NCBI GenBank assembly: GCA_905233245.1
Contig: CAJODK010000012.1
Coordinates: 16,359 to 80,358 of the forward strand
Source: an uncultured Prevotella sp.
GTDB lineage: Bacteria; Bacteroidota; Bacteroidia; Bacteroidales; Bacteroidaceae
Length of the DNA: 64,000 bases
Direction of reading: 5' to 3'
The translations under genes were made by a program, and so were the position numbers. The notes beneath the pieces are model-generated. The model did no database searches. It was not told the origin of the DNA and saw nothing but the letters and a program-made list of their open reading frames with translations. Shown here one piece after another: positions 56,301 through 64,000 of the stretch (positions within the stretch are counted from its first letter, which is position 1; every line of letters begins with the position of its first letter).

Positions 56301-58995
56301 GATTAGAGCCTACCGTAATAGTTCCTGAAGTAATACCCTTACCATCAGTGGAACCAACATATACTGTACCGTCAGCATGCGCTATATCTGCTGCAGAGCT
56401 TGCACTGATACCATATGTATTAGCAGCTGGATCACTTGTAGAATTCTGATATAGATAGATAGTTATAATGTCACCAGTCTGGAGAGTATTGCTGCCCGAA
56501 AGGACTGCTGTACCATATTTGCTTGTAGATTCCAACTTATAAGCAATCGGATTGCCTGATGCTCCCTTAGACTCAATCGTTCCCGATACAAGCGTCATTG
56601 TACCACCAGTACAGCTCTTGGCTGTTCCGTCAGCATCACCTAGTGCTACAGTGTAAGAGTATATCTCAGAAGCATCTCCTCCTCCACTGCTCTCAGCAAC
56701 GGTGAAGTTGATGGTGTAAGTCTTGTTTGAACCATCCTCTGCGGTAACCACAACGGTGGTAGAGCCTGGCAGTGCAGAAGCAGCATTGATGACTACACCC
56801 TGCGCCTTTGTGTCATTAGCAGTAGCTGTGACGGTAGGGACAACGGTGGTGCCTGATGCCAACTCAACATTGTATGTAGTGGTAGCAGCTGAGAAGCCTG
56901 TCACAGTAGTGCCACTGACCTTGAGGTCTGACAGTGTAGCGTCATCACTCTTGGTAGCAGCGGTCTGTTCTGGCACTGGTGTCACCTCAAAGTAGTAGAG
57001 GTGCGAATTGCCACTAAAGTCTATCGTAACTGTACTACCCTGAGCTACTTCGAGACCAGAGATTGTCACACGATACACAGTTGACTTATTCTCTATAGTT
57101 CCCTCTACGGTGTAAGCACTCTCATCAAGGGCTACGCCATTGACGCTGACACCTGTAACGGTGCGCTCTGAAGAACCAGATGAACAGGCACCAATAACAA
57201 TCTGTGAAGCAGAGGTGCTCAGCAACCCGAGAGTGATGGATGTAGCGTCAGAAGAACGATATACTGTACCAGAAGTAATGGACAACGGAGACTTGTCAGA
57301 ACCATCGCTGACCTCTGTACTACCTGCGAACTTAATGTTCGTAGTACATGTGCTTCCTGTAAAGGTGCCACCAGCAGATACGCTTGAGCCATTCGCCTCA
57401 AGCAGCGTAGCATCAGCAGCACGCGTCAGTGTGATGGTGTATGACTGCGTAGTAGTGCCATTCTTTGCGGTCACGGTGACTGTTCTACCTACTGTAGCAC
57501 CTGCCTCTGCAGCGAGATTCATAGTGAAACTTGTGCCTGCATCACACGTAGCACTGCTGGACAGCGTCAGTACAACAGGTATAGTAGTACCCGCAGTGTA
57601 AGGTATAGTAGCCTTAATGGTATTGCCACTTATAGTCGCTGTACTACCATTGATAGTAGCTGAGGTGATGTCACAAGCTGTGTTGGACACGAAATTGGCA
57701 CGCAGCGAGGTATCATCCGTAATCGTAGCTACGTATGGGTTAGCGGTACTCACCTGAGAGCCAGAGGTATTAGTCCAGTTGACAAACTCATAGCCTGCGG
57801 AAGGAGTAGCCGTGAAGGTCACACTCGTGCCAGACGTCACACTCGTAGCAGAGGCTGAAGCCACACCGCCAGTGGTAGATGATACTGATACTGTCTTAGT
57901 GTCAGAAGGAGTTGGAGTACTGCCACCACCCGAACCATCACCCTCGGTGATAGTACCACCTGTAGTAACATTCAGTGTAGCACCAGCACCATAGGTTGAA
58001 TTGGTGACATTAGAATATGCTACAGAAGGAGACAGTACTTCGTAAGCGTAAGAGAAGTTTGCTACGCTTGACGCATTTGTGTCAGACAACGAAGCACCCT
58101 TAGCGCTATAGCAGTTGTTATAAATGGCTGCATTAGTACCACCATAACTCTTGAAAATCTTGCTTGCATCGAGAGAGCCGAAGTAGCAGCCATCGAAACG
58201 AACACGAGCATTCTCAGGCCCTACGTAATAGTTTGCTACAGAGGAAGTCCATACGCAGTTGAGCATGTGGAGGTCTGCATTACGTACACGAGGCATACGC
58301 TCCCTACAGCCTTCATCCCACCAGCAGTAAGCCCATGTCATGGTGTAGGCACCATCAGAAGGTTTTGCCGAACTGGAAGAACCGATAAGGTTAGTGAAAC
58401 GGTGGTCATTACTACCACCTGAGCCGCCTGCCTTAGGAGCCTTGAGATAATGGAAACGACACCACGAGATGGTGATATTATCGGTGTTACCCTTATTATC
58501 GAAGTTACCATCGCAACCATCCTGGAAGTCGCAGTGGTCCACCCAGATGTTTGTTGCGCCATCAAAACAAAGGTTATCTCTACCATCACAGTCGTATGCA
58601 CCAGGACCTTCAAAGGTGAGGTTACGCATAATGACATTGTTAGAACCCGACTTAAAATAGAGTATGCCCGATGTAGAAGCTGTCTGCTCATTAGAATACA
58701 GTTTCACGCCAGGAAGAGCAAGGATAGTCTTATTTGTTACCTTGACACTGGTGTAAGGCATCTCTATGTTCTGGGTTATGATAATAACTGCAGAGCCACT
58801 GGCACTCAATGCGTTTGTTAAGGCTGATGCCGTAGAAACAAGCGTGGGTGTAGCATTACCACCGCCTGTAACGGTACCACACTGTCCGAAAGAACTTGCC
58901 TGATAGCCCTGTGCTCCTGCCATAGCAGAGACGGAATACATCGTCAGAGCTACAAGGCAGAAAAGGCTTGCTATATAATTTCTAAGTATAGTCAT
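53389..58995 (-). CDS. Very large secreted protein with two pectate lyase domains, repeat-like beta domains and T9SS-type tail
   Basis: N-terminal ...ILYFKSGSNNVIMRNLTFEGPGAYDCDGRDNLCFDGATNIWVDHCDF; second lyase region GSHIWIDHCEFFNGN...VDIKNNVQWVTLSYNYFHDHYKACLFG; tail AIYNIAGQRVNGTAKTGMFIKKGKKYIVKY. Confidence 0.87.
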   Translation of the reverse strand: MTILRNYIASLFCLVALTMYSVSAMAGAQGYQASSFGQCGTVTGGGNATPTLVSTASALTNALSASGSAVIIITQNIEMPYTSVKVTNKTILALPGVKLYSNEQTASTSGILYFKSGSNNVIMRNLTFEGPGAYDCDGRDNLCFDGATNIWVDHCDFQDGCDGNFDNKGNTDNITISWCRFHYLKAPKAGGSGGSNDHRFTNLIGSSSSAKPSDGAYTMTWAYCWWDEGCRERMPRVRNADLHMLNCVWTSSVANYYVGPENARVRFDGCYFGSLDASKIFKSYGGTNAAIYNNCYSAKGASLSDTNASSVANFSYAYEVLSPSVAYSNVTNSTYGAGATLNVTTGGTITEGDGSGGGSTPTPSDTKTVSVSSTTGGVASASATSVTSGTSVTFTATPSAGYEFVNWTNTSGSQVSTANPYVATITDDTSLRANFVSNTACDITSATINGSTATISGNTIKATIPYTAGTTIPVVLTLSSSATCDAGTSFTMNLAAEAGATVGRTVTVTAKNGTTTQSYTITLTRAADATLLEANGSSVSAGGTFTGSTCTTNIKFAGSTEVSDGSDKSPLSITSGTVYRSSDATSITLGLLSTSASQIVIGACSSGSSERTVTGVSVNGVALDESAYTVEGTIENKSTVYRVTISGLEVAQGSTVTIDFSGNSHLYYFEVTPVPEQTAATKSDDATLSDLKVSGTTVTGFSAATTTYNVELASGTTVVPTVTATANDTKAQGVVINAASALPGSTTVVVTAEDGSNKTYTINFTVAESSGGGDASEIYSYTVALGDADGTAKSCTGGTMTLVSGTIESKGASGNPIAYKLESTSKYGTAVLSGSNTLQTGDIITIYLYQNSTSDPAANTYGISASSAADIAHADGTVYVGSTDGKGITSGTITVGSNLSGLSTFYLYRNSEKSMYLQKVTVTRTSGGSSTPKSSVCTLSDLKSGGTTVSGFSANTTSYDIELAEGTTSVPVVVATCTDSKATAAVSYGTISGNAATTTVTVTAEDGTQKTYTINYTVAQPVVTTYTVAVSAGNGGSATVSPSGTVVSGASVTFTATPASGYAFTNWTDGGTPVSTDASYTTTVTGNLSLTANFTKQSDTSGRNWTIDGFAKYEGTSGAHYHAGGTTGGQGGEVVYASNFTQLQGYLQSNTPYIILIDHDITTGVTAYVDALSTGHLCDAQDGSEGVATTYGERIMVQSNKTLIGIADANGNAPLISRITFNLQCAHNVIIRNCRFTMNSVPILKSGENKIVAMRDGVQTEVGDPDCIGIQADAISASTDSGSHIWIDHCEFFNGNATNVDRYDGLVDIKNNVQWVTLSYNYFHDHYKACLFGKGNSDNYDRTITMHHNKFKDIVGSRLPLQRYGHLHYVNNYIVNAEDGYDLRAGAIGYIESCYFKDSKAPVRLRGEGTTNIRTDSKEYSIVYDNCRRVINNSTYFTYLNAPSKYDEEYTWAGGTGTNSNTWVPTQTWSSYVVHNIDPVLNVPDVCEQYSGAGKVVLWDSYTTTIPAEDITEFNNAVANSSYTTYNADGTKYVPNAVEADEYDVKFYSQGTQVGSTQSIESGSYATAPADPEREGYTFEGWSVNGTNVVIVATYAITSATNFQAVWTQNTVDADDLELIDGAEYTGTEEKIYDDGVTYTRTYGSGLVNKWTSFYVPFAVDVTAYADQCDIAEIFAMCPVMDTNNDGEITADDEDYLVLFKKTTGNTIPNKPYLIRVKSAGAITMSAVDNKIYAAANGSMSCSTTAKTYTFTGTYTTLEANATNDYWYMGGGKISHMTSGSTNVNPYRWYMQITNNSEYSSTITQTQNSINVILIDEGIDYPTAIEAVKQSKDQHTSDAIYNIAGQRVNGTAKTGMFIKKGKKYIVKY

Positions 58996-59009
58996 AGTAG
59001 GTTAGTCTA

Positions 59010-62000
59010 TTATTGGTTGATAATTACTTTTCTGTTCTTGATATAGAGTCCTGACTTGGTAACGCTATTAACACGCTGACCTGCAATATTGTAGATAGCG
59101 TCACTGGTCTGCTGACCCTTGCTCTGCTTTACAGCCTCAATAGCTGTTGGGTAGTCTATATCCTCATCAATCAAAATAACATTGATAGAATTCTGAGTCT
59201 GAGAAACTGTAGAATACTCATCTCTGTTAGTTGACACCATGTACCACCTATATGGGTTTACATGGGTAGAGCCTGACGTCATGTGACTAATCTTACCACC
59301 TCCCATGTACCAGTAACCATTGGTTGCATTTGCCTCCAGAGTTGTGTAAGTACCAATAAAGGTGTAGTTCTTAGCAGATGTAGAACATACCACGCTACCA
59401 TTAGCAGCAGCATATACCTTGTTATCTACAGCTGACATGCTTAAGTCGCCTACATTCTTAGGACGAATCATATAAGGCTTATTAGGTATAGTGTTACCTG
59501 TCGTCTTCTTAAAGAGCACCAGATAATCTTCATCATCAGCAGTAATCTCACCATCATTGTTGGTATCCATCACTGGACACATAGCGAATATCTCTGCAAT
59601 GTCACACTGGTCAGCATAAGCGGTAACATCTACTGCAAACGGAACATAGAATGAAGTCCACTTATTGACAAGACCTGAACTATACGTTCTTGTGTATGTC
59701 ACACCGTCATCATAGATTTTGTCTTCCGCACCTGTGTAATCTGTTCCATCAATTAGTGAAAGAGTAGATGCAGTTGACTCCTCACGAGTGATAGTGAAGT
59801 CAGTGAAGCAAACGGTCTTGGCTACGGAACGGTAGATGTAGAACGTGGTCTCGCCACAGATTCCATCACCCTCTGCAACAGTATAGGTAGGCAGTGATGT
59901 CCATACAGTAGCACCACCTTCTCCAGTAGCAGCAACCGTCATATTAGCTGTAGGAGCACTGCCAGGACGAGATGATGCAGTAGAGAACCACAGTCCCTGC
60001 TCTGCATCCGTTCTGGTGAATACTATACCATGTATCTGGTCACCTGCCTGGAGTGCTTTACTGAGAGTTACCTTGAAGAAGGTGTTGTTATTCGTCATAC
60101 AGAAGGCTACCTTACCATTATGGTCGATTATCAGGTCTTTAGCAGTGCTCTGAGCACTTGAGACATACATACTGCCACCTGTGATAGCAGCGTTGGCAGA
60201 GGTGATTTCCTGATTTGTAGTGCTGGCAGCAACCGTCATCACATTAGTAGCCACTGCAGAGAAGAAGGAAGAGGTCTCTGACTCTGAGGTATTCTCCTCG
60301 AATGTAGCAGTAAGAGCAAGGTCACCACTCACTGTGGTAGTGTATGGATTGACAGTAGAGTTGTTGCTCCACTTAGAGAACTTATAGCCTTCATTGGCAG
60401 TAGCGGTGAATGTTACGGATGTGCCCTCCTCCACTGAACCAGAAGGAGATACTGAAGCTGTACCACCTGCACCTGCTGATGCAGAAACAGTGTAGATAGT
60501 AGGAGCAACAGTGATATTGATGTAGTATTTGCCTGATGTGCCATCCTCAGCAGTAACGTCAATGATAGCCTGACCTGCCGGATGACAGTTCTCGGTATCT
60601 ACATCGTATGATGCATTGGGATGAGTGGTCGTAGCGGTGATGGCAGGAACAGTAGTAGAACCAGCTGTCAGCACAACTGCATAGGTAAGATTAGAAGAAG
60701 TGAACGCAGGGTCAAGAGAGTAACCTGCTACGGTGAGACTGCTCAGAGTAGCGTCGCTTGACAACTCTGGCTCTGGTTCTGGTTCTGACGCTACATCAGC
60801 AAAATCGAGGAAACACATCTTGATAGCACCGCTCTTGGTTAGTGTGTGGGTGCCTGCTGCAACATCCACTGAGGCGGTGTTGCCTGTACCAGCAACGGTA
60901 GTGCCATCTATCTTGAAGCTTGCAGTCTGAGTTCCGTCAGCCACAAAAGTCATTGTAAATGCCTTGGTAGTGGTGAAGGAGATGCTCGTGGAGGACTCCA
61001 TCTTGATGGCGAGCGAGCTGTTTGTCACAGTTTTGTAAGTTGCATTACAAGATGTGGAGGTGTTATAGGTACCAGTGAGATAGCCCTTATAAGCATTAGA
61101 GCCATCACCGATGTTAAGCGTCAATGCTGTTGATATAATAGAACCTTCTGGAGTTGGCTCCACGGGCTCTGCAGCTACAGAGAACTGAACCTGATAAATC
61201 TTCTTCGTAGTGCCATTCTCAGCAGTAACGGTCACTGTAGCCATACCCGTAGTAGATGTAGCCTGAGTGATAACGGCTGTGGCATTAGCATTATTGGTAG
61301 AAGCAGATACCGTAGGAGCTGTCTCTGTACCATAATTCAGAGTCACAGCATAGTAGGTAGTGCTAGATGAGAATGACAGAGAGTAACCTGCTACGGTGAG
61401 GCTCTTCAGTGTGGCATCATCAGAGGTTGTAGGCTCTGAGGGGTCTTCCTCTTCACCACCGTCAACAGCAGAGTCGGTGATAACACCATCCTTGAAATAC
61501 ATGGAGTTGGTGACAGGGGTATAGTAAGAAGTGCTCTTATATCCCTCAACATCGCTCTTGAGAGCTGATATAACGCCATAATTGGTATCGTCAGACTCAG
61601 AGAAGGTGTACTGGTATGTACCGTGCTGCAGACGACCTGCGCCGTAAATGCCCGTAACTTTATCAGGAACAGCAGAAGCATCATCAGCTGTGTAAGAGTA
61701 CATCCCAGAACCCGTATCAAAGTTGTTGTATGTAGAACCGCCCTGATAACCTGTCACTGAGCTTGGCACCGTCTGAGAAGGACTTGAAACCTCGTAAGCA
61801 TCGAAGTCCTGAGTACTATTGATATTACCCAATGACGTGCCTTCTGTACCCTTGAGCAGGTATGAGGAGGCACCATACTTGATGTAAGTATTGTTGCCCG
61901 TCATATAGTTGCCATAAGACTTGATGATACCACTATTCTCACCTGAGAATGTACCATTTGCATCTGGATTACGAGTCTGACTACCAGCATAGACGTCGGA

Positions 62001-63209
62001 ACCCTGCATAGAAGACATCATAGGGTACTTACAGCTACGGAAGTAGTTGCGGTCAACAAAACAACTGGCACCCATCGTGACACCAACACCATACTTTGCT
62101 ACACCATCGTAGTAGTTGTTATACACGTGAACGGACATGGTACGGATACGTGGGTGACGAGAGTCAGAGTGGTCAAACCAGTTGTGGTGGTAGGTGATGT
62201 AGTTAGGACCGCTCTCAGACTTCATACCGCAGAGAGAAGACTTACCTGAATCCCAGAAGTGGTTATAAGAAACGGTGATATACTGTGAGTCACCCTTGAG
62301 GTCAACGGTACCATCACCCTTAGCCTGGTCCTTGTCACCACCTGCATTACCATAAAAAAGGTCAAGGTTGTGAACCCATACATGGGAGTTATTCGTGTCA
62401 AGAGACACACCGTCATCCATACAGTGCATGATGGCAAAATTGCGCATCTCCAGGTCTGATGTATTACGGATAAGGAAACCGAAACCGTGGATAACGGCAT
62501 CGTTGCCTACACCCTCGAAGGTGATAGGACAACTAGCGTATGCTGAAGCACCCTTAATCTGGATACCCTCAGCGCTGGAACTGAATGCATCCATATCGTC
62601 GGCTGACAAAGTACCGAGCACACGAATGTCAAGAGGAGCAGTTGACCATCCCTTAGAATATGCCTTAGTCCAAGCATCGATGATAGTCTGCAGACCTGTA
62701 TAGATAGAGGTCTTGTTGGATGCAGAAGGCACGGTCATCGTGATGGTCTTGGCATTGCTCTTGGTGATATAAAGGATGTTAGTACCCGACTTCAGAGTAC
62801 CATTGTCATTGTAGGCACCAATCTGGTTGGCATGATTGAAATGAGCAAAGCCGCCACGGTCGTGAGCCTTTACAGTCAGAGCGTCTGAAACGGTAGAGGC
62901 TGTCTCAGTACCGTTGGCATTGACTGATGCCACCTTGATGTAATAAGTGCCAGCAGAGAGACCCAGCACGTCAGCACGGCCCTTGGAAGAGCTGTACTTA
63001 CGCACGAGCTGATCGTCAATCTTGGTCCAAGGACCAGAGGACGAGGTGCTGTAATAGACGTTGTAATAAGACGAGCCGTCAGGAGTAAACTCCACATAAG
63101 CCGACTCAAACCAGCCACCCTGAGCAGTAATGCTGACGGCTGCATTCGTAACTGTTGCCACCATGAGAAGGAGCAGTGTCACGAGTCCCACGAGGGAAAT
63201 TCTTTTCAT
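59010..63209 (-). CDS. Secreted pectate lyase with beta-sandwich repeats and T9SS-type tail
   Basis: NTSDLEMRNFAIMHCMDDGVSLDTNNSHVWVHNLDLFYGNAGGDKDQAKGDGTVDLKGDSQYITVSYNHFWDSGK; tail AIYNIAGQRVNSVTKSGLYIKNRKVIINQ. Confidence 0.87.
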   Translation of the reverse strand: MKRISLVGLVTLLLLMVATVTNAAVSITAQGGWFESAYVEFTPDGSSYYNVYYSTSSSGPWTKIDDQLVRKYSSSKGRADVLGLSAGTYYIKVASVNANGTETASTVSDALTVKAHDRGGFAHFNHANQIGAYNDNGTLKSGTNILYITKSNAKTITMTVPSASNKTSIYTGLQTIIDAWTKAYSKGWSTAPLDIRVLGTLSADDMDAFSSSAEGIQIKGASAYASCPITFEGVGNDAVIHGFGFLIRNTSDLEMRNFAIMHCMDDGVSLDTNNSHVWVHNLDLFYGNAGGDKDQAKGDGTVDLKGDSQYITVSYNHFWDSGKSSLCGMKSESGPNYITYHHNWFDHSDSRHPRIRTMSVHVYNNYYDGVAKYGVGVTMGASCFVDRNYFRSCKYPMMSSMQGSDVYAGSQTRNPDANGTFSGENSGIIKSYGNYMTGNNTYIKYGASSYLLKGTEGTSLGNINSTQDFDAYEVSSPSQTVPSSVTGYQGGSTYNNFDTGSGMYSYTADDASAVPDKVTGIYGAGRLQHGTYQYTFSESDDTNYGVISALKSDVEGYKSTSYYTPVTNSMYFKDGVITDSAVDGGEEEDPSEPTTSDDATLKSLTVAGYSLSFSSSTTYYAVTLNYGTETAPTVSASTNNANATAVITQATSTTGMATVTVTAENGTTKKIYQVQFSVAAEPVEPTPEGSIISTALTLNIGDGSNAYKGYLTGTYNTSTSCNATYKTVTNSSLAIKMESSTSISFTTTKAFTMTFVADGTQTASFKIDGTTVAGTGNTASVDVAAGTHTLTKSGAIKMCFLDFADVASEPEPEPELSSDATLSSLTVAGYSLDPAFTSSNLTYAVVLTAGSTTVPAITATTTHPNASYDVDTENCHPAGQAIIDVTAEDGTSGKYYINITVAPTIYTVSASAGAGGTASVSPSGSVEEGTSVTFTATANEGYKFSKWSNNSTVNPYTTTVSGDLALTATFEENTSESETSSFFSAVATNVMTVAASTTNQEITSANAAITGGSMYVSSAQSTAKDLIIDHNGKVAFCMTNNNTFFKVTLSKALQAGDQIHGIVFTRTDAEQGLWFSTASSRPGSAPTANMTVAATGEGGATVWTSLPTYTVAEGDGICGETTFYIYRSVAKTVCFTDFTITREESTASTLSLIDGTDYTGAEDKIYDDGVTYTRTYSSGLVNKWTSFYVPFAVDVTAYADQCDIAEIFAMCPVMDTNNDGEITADDEDYLVLFKKTTGNTIPNKPYMIRPKNVGDLSMSAVDNKVYAAANGSVVCSTSAKNYTFIGTYTTLEANATNGYWYMGGGKISHMTSGSTHVNPYRWYMVSTNRDEYSTVSQTQNSINVILIDEDIDYPTAIEAVKQSKGQQTSDAIYNIAGQRVNSVTKSGLYIKNRKVIINQ

Positions 63210-63297
63210 AATGTATTTTTTGTCGTTGTTAGTTAGATATTTTTATTGTGGGTGCAAAGGTAATAAAAATAATTAAGAATTTAATAACACACACAAA

Positions 63298-63327
63298 AAG
63301 GAGGAAGTTTTTTAAGACTTCCTCCTT
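63298..63327 (-). terminator. Hairpin terminator after the 63355 gene
   Basis: aaggaggaagt...acttcctcctt. Confidence 0.75.
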
Positions 63328-63354
63328 CTTTACGTTATTTTGCTATTTTACAGA

Positions 63355-64000
63355 TTACAATTCCTGACCTGCCATATTGAACATCTTGCCGTCCTTCAGG
63401 ATGACGAGTTTGCCATTTACGAATACCTTCTTGCCTGAGTTAGCCTTCTGAACGTTTTCGTTGGCATTGATGCTCTCTACTGCTGTAGCATCGTCAAACT
63501 CTGCATCGAGGGCGTTGACAGAAGCACCAGGAGTCATTGTGATACTCTTGATAGTCTGACCACCGCTGACGAAGTAGATGTAGTAGGTAGTGCCTGCCTT
63601 GACGTTAGCAGTCATAGTGCCTGCTGAGCAAGAAGCGGTAACGATTGGTGAACCTACTGCTGTACCGATAGCTGAGGTACGGTTGAGGTCTGAGGTGTTG
63701 TTTGAAGCAAACTTCACTGTCAGAGTACCGTTAGAGGTTGGTGTGTACTTGATGTGACGGATGCTTGAAGAAGATGCACCATTGCAACGGAAACCGTTCT
63801 TGTTGACATAGTCCTTAGTGTAGCTTGAAGAGGTGTTGCCCACGAGTGTCAGGCCATTGTAGGAATATGTGTAGTTAGAGCCTGCGAGTGTCACGGTTGA
63901 TGTGAACTCAGAGAAGTTCCATGTTGTTGGGTCTTCTACTGCATAAGCGAAGTCAATAGCGAAGAGGTTGATAGAAGCACTCTTGGTGATAGTGTAAGAA
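63355..64000 (-). CDS. Secreted protein C-terminal part (truncated by window end)
   Basis: Frame is open through position 64000 upstream of the listed ORF; tail ALDAEFDDATAVESINANENVQKANSGKKVFVNGKLVILKDGKMFNMAGQEL. Confidence 0.7.
   Translation of the reverse strand, partial: SYTITKSASINLFAIDFAYAVEDPTTWNFSEFTSTVTLAGSNYTYSYNGLTLVGNTSSSYTKDYVNKNGFRCNGASSSSIRHIKYTPTSNGTLTVKFASNNTSDLNRTSAIGTAVGSPIVTASCSAGTMTANVKAGTTYYIYFVSGGQTIKSITMTPGASVNALDAEFDDATAVESINANENVQKANSGKKVFVNGKLVILKDGKMFNMAGQEL

Noticed and set aside
1-64000. CRISPR array, rRNA operon, insertion sequence or prophage
   Set aside because: No regularly spaced repeats, no rRNA sequence, no transposase/integrase or phage structural ORFs seen

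Overview
This is a Bacteroidales-type chromosome segment, most like Prevotella. Evidence for that assignment: TAnnTTTG/TTTG promoters, type III glutamine synthetase, GltBD, YidD/RnpA linkage and T9SS-type C-terminal tails. (1) 0-2.6 kb: housekeeping (hemD C-terminus, rnpA, yidD, tyrS, tRNA-Gln). (2) 2.7-12.1 kb: an accessory region with a DUF4450-like secreted protein, a kinase-like gene bracketed by duplicated promoter/terminator modules, a two-gene TIR + multi-TM membrane-protein operon (candidate anti-phage system), a secreted protein followed by an unannotated 56-aa acidic-tail peptide, and a PD-(D/E)XK-like protein. (3) 13-21.5 kb: housekeeping (lpxH, radC, efp, rpmH, dut, TPR, DUF4292, EnvC-like). 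(4) 21.6-44.3 kb: a glutamine/nitrogen cluster (GS-III, dapL, dapF, gltD, gltB, P-II, two amt genes, porin, pyrG, purF-like, a carA-carB(N-half) fusion, asnB), then tRNA-Phe. (5) 44.6-64 kb: a pectin-degradation region (pectinesterase, three pectate lyases including one with two catalytic domains, a partial secreted protein), with a second 49-aa acidic-tail peptide 5 bp after a pectate lyase. Most notable observations: the TIR/TM operon; the recurring AEFEDDF(E) C-terminal tail on small peptides, a kinase-like protein and a relic; GC-rich palindromic elements apparently inserted in frame in several genes (similar in concept to Rickettsia palindromic elements); CarA fused to only the N-terminal half of CarB through a linker that looks like translated intergenic repeat; and gltD lacking a canonical start codon at its conserved N-terminus. 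All calls are from reading the sequence and family recognition; no searches were run.
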